A program made the position numbers and the translations under genes. A stretch of 11,185 nt of DNA. It comes from Candidatus Bathyarchaeum sp. (lineage in GTDB: Archaea; Thermoproteota; Bathyarchaeia; Bathyarchaeales; Bathyarchaeaceae). The stretch covers positions 1 through 11,185 of the forward strand of contig PIXS01000412.1 of the NCBI GenBank assembly GCA_003096255.1, read 5' to 3'. The notes beneath the pieces were generated by a model, which saw only the letters and a list, made by a program, of their open reading frames with translations, was not told the origin of the DNA and made no database searches. Below are positions 1 through 6,599 of the stretch, one piece after another (the stretch's first letter is position 1; every line of letters begins with the position of its first letter).

Positions 1-112
1 AAAAAAACCTCCACACCCACTACACAGAACGAAAAAACGATAAAACAAAATACACTTCACAGACTCCAACAAGACCACTTTCTAAAACCGCGCTAAGCTT
101 TGCCCATTCATA
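1..112. other. A-rich non-coding or gene-end sequence
   Basis: Forward frames 1 and 3 stay open from the left edge to stops at about 94-96 and 111-113. This could be the tail of an upstream gene, but neither translation shows a recognisable motif. No start codon with a ribosome binding site and no RNA gene is visible, so no gene is called. Confidence 0.3.
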
Positions 113-268
113 GTAGGAGCCTAATAGAGGTACATTGTTGAAAACAGTATTTTTTCTGTTTTCAGCAGCACAGCAACTATACGATATCCTTATCGCCTGA
201 GCATATTAGGAACCTAATAGTAGTTCATTGTTGAAAAATAGCTTTTTTCAGAAAAACCGCAGCAGCTA
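113..268. repeat. Tandem ~93-bp imperfect duplication with a conserved hairpin in each copy
   Basis: The segment 113-144 matches 206-237 at 27 of 32 positions, an offset of 93 bp. Similarity resumes after the hairpin at GCAGCA (165-170 and 259-264), now offset by 94. Each copy begins with a short dyad: TAGG-AG-CCTA in the first and ATTAGG-AA-CCTAAT in the second. Each then carries a hairpin. In copy 1, TGAAAACAG (139-147) pairs with CTGTTTTCA (156-164). In copy 2, TGAAAAA (232-238) pairs with TTTTTCA (244-250). The hairpin sequences differ but both pair. The region is non-coding and lies just upstream of the hydrogenase protease gene. It could be a duplicated regulatory element or U-rich terminators of an upstream gene; the function is unknown. 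Confidence 0.7.
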
Positions 269-278
269 CAAATTTTAA
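268..278 (+). promoter_or_regulatory. Possible TATA element of the hydrogenase protease gene
   Basis: An A/T-rich AATTTTAAG-like element is centred near 273. It would place transcription start near 298, about 25 nt ahead of the ATG at 323. The match is weak and the assignment rests on spacing only. Confidence 0.25.
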
Positions 279-322
279 GTGCCGCCACATTCTTTCCAGA
301 TAGTGACAGGTCGAGTAAAGAA

Positions 323-826
323 ATGGCTGACTCCACAGAACAAACAGTTGACATCCAACAATCCCTGACAGAATGGCTCACTGGAGCAAAAAGAGTGGTT
401 GTTGCTGGAATAGGCAACCCCTTTCGCAGAGACGACTTTGTTGGCGTAGAAATAGTGAGAAACCTAAAGAACAAGGTGTCAGACGCCGTCTTCATCATCG
501 AAGCCGAAACCATCCCCGAAAGCTACATGCAGCAGATAACCGACTTCAAGCCCACCCACATCCTTTTGGTTGACGCAGCCATAATCAACAAAGAAGCAGG
601 AACAGCCCAGCTTGCAAAAACCAAGCAGCTAATGAGAACAACCTCCATCTCAACCCACACCTTGCCCCTCAGAATCTTCTGCGACTACCTCACACAAACC
701 ACAGGAGCAGAAATCGCCCTCCTAGTAATCCAGCCCCAAGACACCAGCTTCGGAGAAGGACTAACCCCAAAACTCAAACAAGCAGCAACAAACCTAGCAA
801 CAACTCTACAAAAGCTTCTTCCATAA
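323..826 (+). CDS. hycI: Hydrogenase maturation protease (HycI/HyaD-like, peptidase family M52)
   Basis: The 167-aa protein fits the nickel-dependent endopeptidases that remove the C-terminal tail of a [NiFe]-hydrogenase large subunit once nickel is inserted. The family pattern is clear: a beta strand into GIGN (29-32), RRDD (35-38) and GVE (41-43), then E62, LLVDAA around D84, STHTLPL with H112, and a QPQD...GEGLT segment (137-148). The acidic residue near the N-terminus (D38 or E43), D84 and H112 fall in the order of the metal ligands known for this family (Asp16, Asp62 and His90 in E. coli HycI). The ATG at 323 has only a weak AGGT-type ribosome site. The 3' end faces the methyltransferase gene with 19 nt between. 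No hydrogenase structural gene is in the window, so the target enzyme is elsewhere. The subfamily symbol is less certain than the family. Confidence 0.88.
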   Translation: MADSTEQTVDIQQSLTEWLTGAKRVVVAGIGNPFRRDDFVGVEIVRNLKNKVSDAVFIIEAETIPESYMQQITDFKPTHILLVDAAIINKEAGTAQLAKTKQLMRTTSISTHTLPLRIFCDYLTQTTGAEIALLVIQPQDTSFGEGLTPKLKQAATNLATTLQKLLP

Positions 827-845
827 ACTGTTCTCCATCGCCGTG

Positions 846-1436
846 TTAGCCACGTTTTGTTTTCGCCAACAGAAACTGATGAAGCCCCGGAAATCTGCAA
901 GTCAACTTGTTTGTCGGAAAAGCAAGCTTATGCAAAGCTAGGCTTCCTACCCCCTTCACGTCGAAGCCTCGTTTCCTGAAATCTTCAACCGTCCATTTAC
1001 TAACATGAGCCTGAAACGGGTTACACCCAACATGGCTATCAGGCTGCTTGAAAAAAGAAGAAGGCGTTGACACTATTACCACATCAGCAATCCTGTGCAG
1101 CTCATCCAAAAGCTGTTCCCCGTGCTGTTTAGGCAGATGCTCTATCGTTTCTATGCATGTGGCGACAGAGAATTCGCGGTTTTGAAAGGGCAGCGGTATT
1201 TTACGTAGGTCTAGTCGGTGAAGCTCATCATAGATACTGTATTTTTTGCAGAAGTCAATGTAATCCTGAAAGATGTCGACGCCAACTAATCTTTTAGGGG
1301 TTCTGTAAATGCGCGTCATGGCTCCAACAATTCCCCTGCCACAACCCACATCAATCAACGACTCCACGTCTTTAGGAATCTCTTCCAGCAGCTCATGAAG
1401 AAATGGGCGCGTCCAAGTGGCAACTTCTGACTTCAT
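846..1436 (-). CDS. Class I SAM-dependent methyltransferase (Methyltransf_11-like), substrate unknown
   Basis: The 196-aa soluble protein has the Rossmann-type S-adenosylmethionine fold. Motif I is DVGCGRG at 29-35. The acidic end of strand beta-2 is D54 in VGVDIF, and D76 in the RLDLRK segment is placed to contact the adenine. A FSVATCIETIEHLPK stretch (89-103) is the usual motif leading to the post-motif helix. The C-terminal STPSSF (123-128) and NPFQAHVSKWTVEDF (139-153) resemble methyltransferases acting on small molecules or lipids, but the substrate cannot be read from sequence. AGGAG lies 9 nt upstream of the ATG at 1436. Another ATG at 1440 is out of frame. The gene is monocistronic and converges on the hydrogenase protease gene; nothing links the two functionally. 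Confidence 0.85.
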   Translation of the reverse strand: MKSEVATWTRPFLHELLEEIPKDVESLIDVGCGRGIVGAMTRIYRTPKRLVGVDIFQDYIDFCKKYSIYDELHRLDLRKIPLPFQNREFSVATCIETIEHLPKQHGEQLLDELHRIADVVIVSTPSSFFKQPDSHVGCNPFQAHVSKWTVEDFRKRGFDVKGVGSLALHKLAFPTNKLTCRFPGLHQFLLAKTKRG

Positions 1437-1465
1437 ACATTTCGTCTCCTGAAAGCCCCTTTCGA

Positions 1466-1489
1466 ATTATATTTCCATATTCAGTATGG
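1466..1489 (-). promoter_or_regulatory. TATA element and adjacent dyad upstream of the methyltransferase gene
   Basis: On the minus strand an AAATATAAT element covers 1466-1474, which would set transcription start near 1444-1448, very close to the ATG at 1436. Directly upstream is a perfect dyad, CCATA-N5-TATGG (1475-1489), overlapping the position where TFB would bind. This fits a promoter with a possible repressor site; no regulator is identified. Confidence 0.45.
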
Positions 1490-1613
1490 CACAACGTAAA
1501 AAGAATTGCCCAAAAAACCCAACAAAACTGCACAGAAACAACTAAACCATAACTTGATGGTTAAAGAAAAAATGTTTAGCTGGAGCCAAAAAAAGGACCC
1601 CACGCTCAAGGGA

Positions 1614-1635
1614 TAAAAGCTGCCCAAACGGGCAA
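1614..1635 (-). terminator. Hairpin plus T-run after the ferredoxin-like gene
   Basis: Read on the minus strand, TGCCC (1634-1630) pairs with GGGCA (1625-1621) around a GTTT loop and is followed by GCTTTTAT. It lies about 25 nt past the stop of the ferredoxin-like gene, as expected for the end of the aor-ferredoxin transcript. Archaeal termination depends mainly on the T-run. Confidence 0.5.
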
Positions 1636-1658
1636 CCATTAACAGAAAACTGTCTGCT

Positions 1659-2153
1659 CTATTTCTCGCCCTTCAGGGATTCCTGAAACAGCTTCTTGAC
1701 AGCGCCGATTCTAGCCTTCTGCGAAACAATGTCCTTTGATGTATAGTCCAGAGCCTCTTCAGGGCACCATTCCACACAGCTAGGTTCACCATCACAGAGG
1801 TCACAGGTGAAAACCTTCATTGTGTCAGGATGCAACTGAATAGCACCATAGTCGCAGGCTTCGACACACCAGCCACAACCGTTGCACTTGTCCTCGTCAA
1901 CTAAGATGATTCCATTCTCCTCTGACTGTGTCAGCGCATCTCGGGGGCACGCAGCAACACATGGAGGCTCTTCGCAGAGCCTGCAAGAAACTGCTAAGTT
2001 CACGAAGGAATTCAGGCGGACAGCCCGGATTCTAGATTTGGTTGGGTTAAAGGTGTTTTCGTGCTTCATTGAGCAGGCGTATTCGCAGACGCGGCAGCCG
2101 ATGCATTTAGCGGGGTCTCCAGAAACAAACTTTTTTTCATGAATTGTTGGCAT
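1659..2153 (-). CDS. Four-cluster [4Fe-4S] ferredoxin-like electron-transfer subunit of the aldehyde oxidoreductase
   Basis: This 164-aa protein has 16 cysteines in four groups: C17-C20-C23-C27, C57-C60-C65-C69, C90-C93-C96-C100 and C117-C120-C126-C130. They match the HycB/DmsB-type polyferredoxin fold holding four [4Fe-4S] clusters. There is no signal peptide or membrane segment, so it acts in the cytoplasm. The gene lies 18 nt after the aldehyde:ferredoxin oxidoreductase gene on the same strand, with GGAGGAG 7 nt before its ATG. Small polyferredoxin subunits of this kind partner large tungsten subunits in several heteromeric enzymes of the AOR family. The inference is that it passes electrons between the tungstopterin subunit and ferredoxin or another acceptor. 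A hydrogenase or other molybdoenzyme role is possible but less supported by context. Confidence 0.88.
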   Translation of the reverse strand: MPTIHEKKFVSGDPAKCIGCRVCEYACSMKHENTFNPTKSRIRAVRLNSFVNLAVSCRLCEEPPCVAACPRDALTQSEENGIILVDEDKCNGCGWCVEACDYGAIQLHPDTMKVFTCDLCDGEPSCVEWCPEEALDYTSKDIVSQKARIGAVKKLFQESLKGEK

Positions 2154-2171
2154 CTGTCTTCTCCTCCATCA

Positions 2172-4046
2172 TCATTTCTTTTTCATAGACTTAATTTTAT
2201 TATCTACAATGGGGATCAGGTCTTCAAGTCCCACTTCTTTCAGTTTCTTTGGCGTAGGAATGCCATCGTCTGTCCAGCCACGAACCTTATAATAGTCAGA
2301 TAAGCCAACATCGAATTCGCTCTGTTTTACGTAAACGCCCTTCCCTACACACTCTTCAGGCACAGGGAAATTCAGAATCTTCCACGGCAACTGATCCTCG
2401 GCTCGTGTTCCTCCACCCTCACGGACGTTTATGACTCTCGCAAGATTGTTGATTCTTTCGCCAGCCAGTATAAGCTCCTCTGCAGTCATCGGTATTCCCG
2501 TTGCCAACTCGTAGTATTTTGCCATGTCCTTAAGTCCATCATACATGACTCCTCTTGAGAACTTGCACAAAATCAAAGAGTCAACAACGTTGTAGAGGTC
2601 TTCACCGTCCATAATCAGTTTTCCTCTTCCAGCCTCAATCTTGAAGCGGTCAACCTTGCCCTTCACGTCAGGCGAGTAAGCTCCAGACCTTAGGTGACAA
2701 GCGCCACGGAAGGAAACTGAGAAGCCCAAAGCAGCAGTTTGCAATGTTCTGAGGTCGTAACCTGGTAACTCCATGCCTTTGATGTGATTAGCGTACTTGT
2801 ATGCGTCTCCGCCAATTATTTCAGCTGCTCGTTTGGTTCCTTCAGCAAAGGTGTCGCCGAACCAGCCAGTTCGGGTACCAATTCTTTTAATCGCCTCTAC
2901 TAGTGCCTCATGGTTGCCGAAATTCAGTTTCAAGCCGTCAGTGTCCTTGTCTGTGATGACGCCGTTCTCGTAGCAGTCCATTGCCATAGCCACCACAACG
3001 CCGATGGAGATTCCGTCCATGCCATAGTAGTCAGCAAGTCGGATAGCTTCAATAATTGCGTCTAAGCGGTCAACGCCACAGAGGGGACCACAAGACCAAA
3101 GGCACTCGAACTCGACACGGGATGTGCTGCCCTTGTATTCTCCTTCAGGAACAACGGCAATGTGGTCACAGCGCATACCACATGTTGCACAGCCTATAAT
3201 CTTCTTAACGTAATGTTCATTCAGGTATTCGCCGCTAACCTTTTCTGCGCCCTCAAAAGTTGCGTTAGTGAAGTTTCGGGTAGCCAAAGCCGCCAAAGCA
3301 TTCAAAACAAGAACGTTCTCGGGAGTTCCCAGAGTCCTATATTTTCGTGTAGCAGGTCCTTTCATTCGTTCATGGACCATTCTCACAAATTCCTTGAACG
3401 CTTCCATGTCAGAGACGTTAACATCATTTGTTCCACGGACAGCAACCGCCTTCAGGTTCTTTGAACCCATGACAGCTCCCATGCCGCCCCTTCCGATTGC
3501 ACGGAACTCATCGTTGATTATGCAGCCAATTCTGCTCAGCTTCTCTCCAGCTTCGCCGATGGCTGAAACTCGAATGTAGAAATCGCCTAGCTCCTCTCTG
3601 ATGGTGTCATCTGTTTCTGCAGGTGACTTTCCTTTGAGATGTTCGGCGTCAAGAAGTTGAACCGAATCGTCGTCTATCCATGCGTAAACAAGTTTTTCAG
3701 ATTTGCCAGTGAATATGATGGCATCGTAGCCTGCACGTTTTATTTCAGACCCAAAGAAGCCATGGGCTTTTGCTTCACCGATTGTTCCGGTTAGCGGAGA
3801 TTTGGAAACCACGGCGTAAGTGTTTCCCGCTGAGGGTGCCATGGTGCCTGTTAGGGGACCTGTCATAAAAAGCAGAGGATTCTCGGGACTGAATGGGTCC
3901 ACGCCAGCCTTGGAATGGTCTAACCACAGTTTCATTCCAAGTCCTATGCCTCCGATGTACTCTTTAGCCAGTTTCATATCCAAGGGTTTGACTTCAGTTT
4001 TGCCTGTTGTCAGGTCTACATAAAGAATTCGTTTAGCGAAACTCAA
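2172..4046 (-). CDS. aor: Tungsten-dependent aldehyde:ferredoxin oxidoreductase, large subunit
   Basis: The family oxidises aldehydes to carboxylic acids, or runs the reverse reaction, using a bis-pterin tungsten centre and one [4Fe-4S] cluster. With the TTG start at 4046 the protein is 624 aa, close to the ~605-aa P. furiosus enzyme. The N-terminal domain has RILYVDLTTG (6-15), YIGGIGLG (30-37), the pterin-contact region VVSKSPLTGTIGEAKAHGFF (79-98) and GRGGMGAVMGSKNLKA (185-200). Cluster cysteines are C286, C289 and C293 in CATCGMRC and C494 in LCKF; the P. furiosus ligands are 288, 291, 295 and 494. An acidic RVEFE segment (310-314) sits where catalytic Glu313 lies in that enzyme, and H451 is near its His448. 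Substrate is unknown. The TTG is preferred because GGGAGG lies 7 nt upstream and homology begins there. An in-frame upstream extension would run through the promoter. It is the first gene of an operon with the four-cluster subunit. Confidence 0.95.
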   Translation of the reverse strand: MSFAKRILYVDLTTGKTEVKPLDMKLAKEYIGGIGLGMKLWLDHSKAGVDPFSPENPLLFMTGPLTGTMAPSAGNTYAVVSKSPLTGTIGEAKAHGFFGSEIKRAGYDAIIFTGKSEKLVYAWIDDDSVQLLDAEHLKGKSPAETDDTIREELGDFYIRVSAIGEAGEKLSRIGCIINDEFRAIGRGGMGAVMGSKNLKAVAVRGTNDVNVSDMEAFKEFVRMVHERMKGPATRKYRTLGTPENVLVLNALAALATRNFTNATFEGAEKVSGEYLNEHYVKKIIGCATCGMRCDHIAVVPEGEYKGSTSRVEFECLWSCGPLCGVDRLDAIIEAIRLADYYGMDGISIGVVVAMAMDCYENGVITDKDTDGLKLNFGNHEALVEAIKRIGTRTGWFGDTFAEGTKRAAEIIGGDAYKYANHIKGMELPGYDLRTLQTAALGFSVSFRGACHLRSGAYSPDVKGKVDRFKIEAGRGKLIMDGEDLYNVVDSLILCKFSRGVMYDGLKDMAKYYELATGIPMTAEELILAGERINNLARVINVREGGGTRAEDQLPWKILNFPVPEECVGKGVYVKQSEFDVGLSDYYKVRGWTDDGIPTPKKLKEVGLEDLIPIVDNKIKSMKKK

Positions 4047-4053
4047 ACTTTTT

Positions 4054-4059
4054 CCTCCC
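4054..4059 (-). promoter_or_regulatory. Shine-Dalgarno site that fixes the TTG start of aor
   Basis: Minus-strand GGGAGG lies 7 nt before the TTG at 4046-4044. No comparable site precedes the in-frame upstream start at 4157, so this site decides the start. Confidence 0.8.
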
Positions 4060-4082
4060 TTATCAGTTTTGGAGATGAGTAT

Positions 4083-4114
4083 GGATAAGTATAGCTGAAT
4101 ATTAATCTTTATCC
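4083..4114 (-). promoter_or_regulatory. Candidate aor promoter with a GGATAA-N20-TTATCC dyad
   Basis: On the minus strand two TATA-like stretches, TTAATATTC (about 4098-4106) and CTATACTTA (4086-4094), lie 40-60 nt before the aor start, which leaves room for a short leader containing the ribosome site. They sit inside a 6-bp perfect inverted repeat, GGATAA at 4083-4088 and TTATCC at 4109-4114. Which TATA is used is not clear. Confidence 0.35.
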
Positions 4115-4130
4115 TCTGACGTAAACAAAG

Positions 4131-4210
4131 ACAATATTGTATCCTTTTTTGTGGCAATTTGATTTTTAGTCAACGATATTATTTGCAATGCATAACGCAA
4201 CTTTGTTGAC
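4131..4210. promoter_or_regulatory. Nested dyads in the aor-moaD divergent spacer
   Basis: Perfect palindrome ACAATATTGT is at 4131-4140. Further right, GTCAAC (4169-4174) mirrors GTTGAC (4205-4210), and inside it TTGC (4183-4186) mirrors GCAA (4197-4200) around the palindrome ATGCAT (4188-4193). The three centres fall within 2 bp of each other. The block is non-coding and lies between two divergent genes, so an operator is plausible; no regulator is known. Confidence 0.3.
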
Positions 4211-4211
4211 A

Positions 4212-4348
4212 CGTATTTAATCATTCATTTTTGATTCCACAAAGCAGCAACATGCTGGAAAAGCAAGATTCTTCTTCAGGTTAATATGTTACATCTGTAG
4301 AGTCTATAGTTGCATTGAATCAACTGAAAAAAGCGTTGGTGAGAAGAC
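4212..4348 (+). promoter_or_regulatory. moaD promoter/leader region
   Basis: Three forward TATA-like stretches occur: TATTTAAT near 4213-4220, TTAATATG near 4281-4288 and TATAG near 4305-4309. The second would give a leader of about 37 nt and the first about 105 nt. The leader contains a small hairpin (CAGCA 4245-4249 with TGCTG 4253-4257) and a dyad, AGTTG (4308-4312) with CAACT (4321-4325). GGTGAG at 4338-4343 is the ribosome site of moaD. Confidence 0.3.
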
Positions 4349-4636
4349 ATGAAGGTCAGAGTTCAATATCTTGGTTTCATCAAGAACATGCTGAATAAAA
4401 ACGAGGACCATGTAGAACTTGAAGAAGATTCGTCCCTTTCTGATTTACTTGACAAGCTTGCTGGAGTCCACGGCGCGCCCTTTAGAAAGGAAGTGTATGA
4501 GCCAGGAGTAAAAAACGTCAAAACAGGCTTTTCTGTTACAATTAATGGTAGATTCATTGGGCAGCTCGGAGGCTTGGATGCAAAACTATCTGAAGGCGAC
4601 ACAGTCATCCTTATGTCCCTTATGACTGGAGGCTAA
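4349..4636 (+). CDS. moaD: MoaD/ThiS-family sulfur carrier (small subunit of molybdopterin synthase)
   Basis: The 95-aa protein has the ubiquitin-like beta-grasp pattern of MoaD: MKVRVQYLGF at the N-terminus, an acidic helix with SLSDLLDKLA (29-38), the SVTINGRFI strand, a GDTVILM strand near the end and the diagnostic C-terminal Gly-Gly. That tail is adenylated and thiocarboxylated, then donates sulfur to make the dithiolene of molybdopterin, the ligand for molybdenum or tungsten. The gene is divergent from the aor gene, whose product needs this pterin, which supports MoaD over ThiS or a tRNA-thiolation carrier. Those alternatives share the fold and cannot be excluded. GGTGAG lies 5 nt before the ATG. 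Its stop is 5 nt from the stop of the convergent peptidase gene. Confidence 0.9.
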   Translation: MKVRVQYLGFIKNMLNKNEDHVELEEDSSLSDLLDKLAGVHGAPFRKEVYEPGVKNVKTGFSVTINGRFIGQLGGLDAKLSEGDTVILMSLMTGG

Positions 4637-4641
4637 CAATT

Positions 4642-5832
4642 CTATATTTCTAGTTGTGTCTCCATCTTTGTCAGGTTGATGTATCCCGTTTTTGTGACTT
4701 CTATAGTGTCCTCTAGTCTGACTCCGCCTATCTGGGGGTCATAGAGTCCAGGCTCAACCGTCACAACATTATGTTCATTCAGGGGAAACGTTGAGAGTTC
4801 ATTAATTCTGGGACTTTCATGTATCTGTAAGCCCACGCCATGCCCAAGACTATGCGTCATTCCCCGTGTCACCTTTTTTCCGCCTCTCGTGGTTTCGTAG
4901 CCTGCCTTCTCAAGCACGTTACAGCAGACATCATAAACTTGGTTTCCAAGGGCTCCTGCTTTGATGGCGTCAAGGGAAGCATTTTTTGCCTCAGAAACTG
5001 TGTCAAACATTTTCTTGACTTTGTCTGAAGCTTTTCCTTTCACGACTGTTCGGGTCATGTCTGTCCAGTAGCGTTTCTGGAGGCTTCGGGGGTAGATGTC
5101 TAGAATTATTGGCTGGTTTGCTTTGAGTTTGTCTTCTGGTTCGCCCATGTAGTGGGGGTCTGACGATTTTGTGCCACACGCAACTATGATGTCGTCTTCT
5201 GGTAGACACCCGTTTTCTAAGAGTTTGGCACCAAAAAACGCTTTCAGCTTGCCAACAGTCAAAGCCTCTCCCTTGACCTGCAGGGTTCCGTTGCTGCTCA
5301 CATCCGAGGCAGCTATCAGCTCTATTGCTTCTGTGGTGATTTTTTCGTTGACTGCCTGAACAGCCTTGATTTCCTCAATTTCGTGGCTGTCTTTAGTTTC
5401 TCTGGCTTTCTCGACAACCCCAAACATTGGATTGACTGTTAAACCCTCCTTCCGCAGCACGTCAGCGGCAATCACAGGAAAGTTGGGAGGCACACAAATC
5501 TTGGTTCTTCCGCCAAGTTCCTTTTGGACAACTTTGGCGATGAACTTAATGGCGCCCAGTTGAGGATTTTCTGCTGTTTTCAGGGCTTTGAGGTAGTTGT
5601 AGTCAGTATAAGATTTCACAGCTTTGATGATGGATTGTTTTTGGGCTCGTGGATATTCCATTTGATTAACGACAATAAGTGGGTCTGTGTCTGCTTTTTT
5701 GAGGAAGATGAAGGGGTCTGGAGCCAGAAACTTTGTGATGTAATACATGTTGGCGTCTCTGTAGCTGTCAGCGTAAAGAAGCAAAGCCTCCACACCTTTC
5801 TCGGCTAGGATAGCGTCAAGGTCTCCCCTCAC
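4642..5832 (-). CDS. pepQ: M24-family metallopeptidase, Xaa-Pro aminopeptidase/dipeptidase-like
   Basis: At 396 aa it has the two-domain layout of the prolidase/aminopeptidase P family: an N-terminal creatinase-like domain (about 1-145) and the pita-bread metal domain. All five dinuclear metal ligands are present: D245 in LDIYPR, D258 in WTDMTR, H331 in SLGHGVGLQIHE, E360 in TVEPGLY and E374 in VRLEDT. H338 is the extra conserved histidine. It should cut the bond before proline in short peptides in the cytoplasm, using Mn, Co or Fe. Dipeptidase and aminopeptidase P activity cannot be told apart from sequence. The start is GTG at 5832, with AAGGTG 7 nt upstream and a stop five codons further up in frame. 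It follows the membrane-protein gene by 47 nt and may be read through from that operon. Confidence 0.92.
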   Translation of the reverse strand: MRGDLDAILAEKGVEALLLYADSYRDANMYYITKFLAPDPFIFLKKADTDPLIVVNQMEYPRAQKQSIIKAVKSYTDYNYLKALKTAENPQLGAIKFIAKVVQKELGGRTKICVPPNFPVIAADVLRKEGLTVNPMFGVVEKARETKDSHEIEEIKAVQAVNEKITTEAIELIAASDVSSNGTLQVKGEALTVGKLKAFFGAKLLENGCLPEDDIIVACGTKSSDPHYMGEPEDKLKANQPIILDIYPRSLQKRYWTDMTRTVVKGKASDKVKKMFDTVSEAKNASLDAIKAGALGNQVYDVCCNVLEKAGYETTRGGKKVTRGMTHSLGHGVGLQIHESPRINELSTFPLNEHNVVTVEPGLYDPQIGGVRLEDTIEVTKTGYINLTKMETQLEI

Positions 5833-5879
5833 ATCACGGCACCTTCATTTTCAGAACCTGTGTACCTAAAAGGCTTGCA

Positions 5880-6455
5880 CTATTTCTTTTTTCTCTGTTT
5901 CCACTGATTTACCTGCCACGGTAGAATCAACAGTGCTCCTAAAGGAGTTGCACAAACAGCGACGTATCGAGTTTCGTCTGTGGAACCAAAAAACTTCAAT
6001 TCTCCTTCATATTGTAAATGTGCAATTTCTGAAGTTGGGTTGTGAAAGACTACGACTGCGTTCATGAATTTGGTTGAGAAATAGCTTCGTTCATACTCTC
6101 CGTTTTCAATTTGGTCTTTCCATATGATTCGGTCTGGGTTTTGTTCTAGGAATTCTTGAAGGGCTGTTGAATTACTTGTCCAGCTAGTTTCATTAGAAGA
6201 AGCAAAGATGTTGTCCGTCTCTAGCAGGTAAACTGTGAGCACTCCTCCCTCTTCCACTTTGGCTGTTACTTCCATTTCTTGGAACGGACAAAGCTCCAGC
6301 GAACGTAATGCTGTTCTGCTCTCTCCTTTAAGCAAACTGCCTCCCCCACTAGAACGGTTCACCTGAAGTTGAGAAATAAACGAAACCAGAAGCAAAAGCA
6401 AACCTACATACAACAGAACAATTCCCGCCTTTTTTGCTACTTTCCGAAACTTCAT
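5880..6455 (-). CDS. Small membrane-anchored protein with external domain, paralog A (unknown function)
   Basis: No known family is recognised. From the ATG at 6455 the protein is 191 aa. It has a basic N-terminus, a membrane segment at about 11-29, a domain of about 130 residues and a short hydrophobic segment at 163-181, ending in WKQRKKK. The positive ends fit both termini inside and the middle domain outside. N-glycosylation sequons at N33, N88 and N95 fit a surface location. It is a paralog of the next gene upstream: YLLE-x-D, LQEFLEQNPDRI (99-110) and KFMNAVVVFHN (129-139) align at the same positions. AGGGGA lies 7 nt before this ATG. An in-frame ATG at 6590 lacks a ribosome site and would add 45 residues absent from the paralog. 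It is likely the last gene of the ABC exporter cassette. Confidence 0.75.
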   Translation of the reverse strand: MKFRKVAKKAGIVLLYVGLLLLLVSFISQLQVNRSSGGGSLLKGESRTALRSLELCPFQEMEVTAKVEEGGVLTVYLLETDNIFASSNETSWTSNSTALQEFLEQNPDRIIWKDQIENGEYERSYFSTKFMNAVVVFHNPTSEIAHLQYEGELKFFGSTDETRYVAVCATPLGALLILPWQVNQWKQRKKK

Positions 6456-6599
6456 AAAGCATTCCCCTGCCATACTCAAACATGTTTTTGAACATGCAAT
6501 AAATCTGTAAGTATGTAGCTTGCTCCTCTGTACAGTATCATTTATTACGTTAGGGCACTCTGTTTGTTGATAGAATACATTAGTGCACATTAGAGGAAG
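6456..6599 (-). promoter_or_regulatory. 144-nt gap between the two paralogs with a CATGTT/AACATG hairpin
   Basis: This gap is longer than any other in the cassette. It holds a perfect inverted repeat, CATGTT at 6481-6486 and AACATG at 6491-6496 with a 4-nt loop, 26 nt before the ATG of paralog A. The ribosome site AGGGGA is at 6463-6468. An internal promoter or an RNA processing or control site is possible; neither is shown. Confidence 0.3.

Noticed and set aside
113..268. CRISPR-like repeat
   Set aside because: Only two diverged copies, with similarity extending into what would be the spacer; this is a tandem duplication.
1437..1658. Small gene in the spacer between the methyltransferase and ferredoxin-like genes
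   Set aside because: Only a 14-codon forward frame near 1571 with no ribosome site; the spacer is explained by a promoter and a terminator.
3162..3579. Two forward open frames of about 100 codons
   Set aside because: They are antisense to the aldehyde oxidoreductase gene, which has full family motifs in its own frame.
4047..4157. N-terminal extension of the aldehyde oxidoreductase
   Set aside because: No ribosome site at 4157, no family similarity in the added residues, and a strong Shine-Dalgarno site with a TTG at the point where homology begins.
6456..6590. 45-residue N-terminal extension of paralog A
   Set aside because: No ribosome site at 6590, no counterpart in paralog B, and AGGGGA directly precedes the ATG at 6455.
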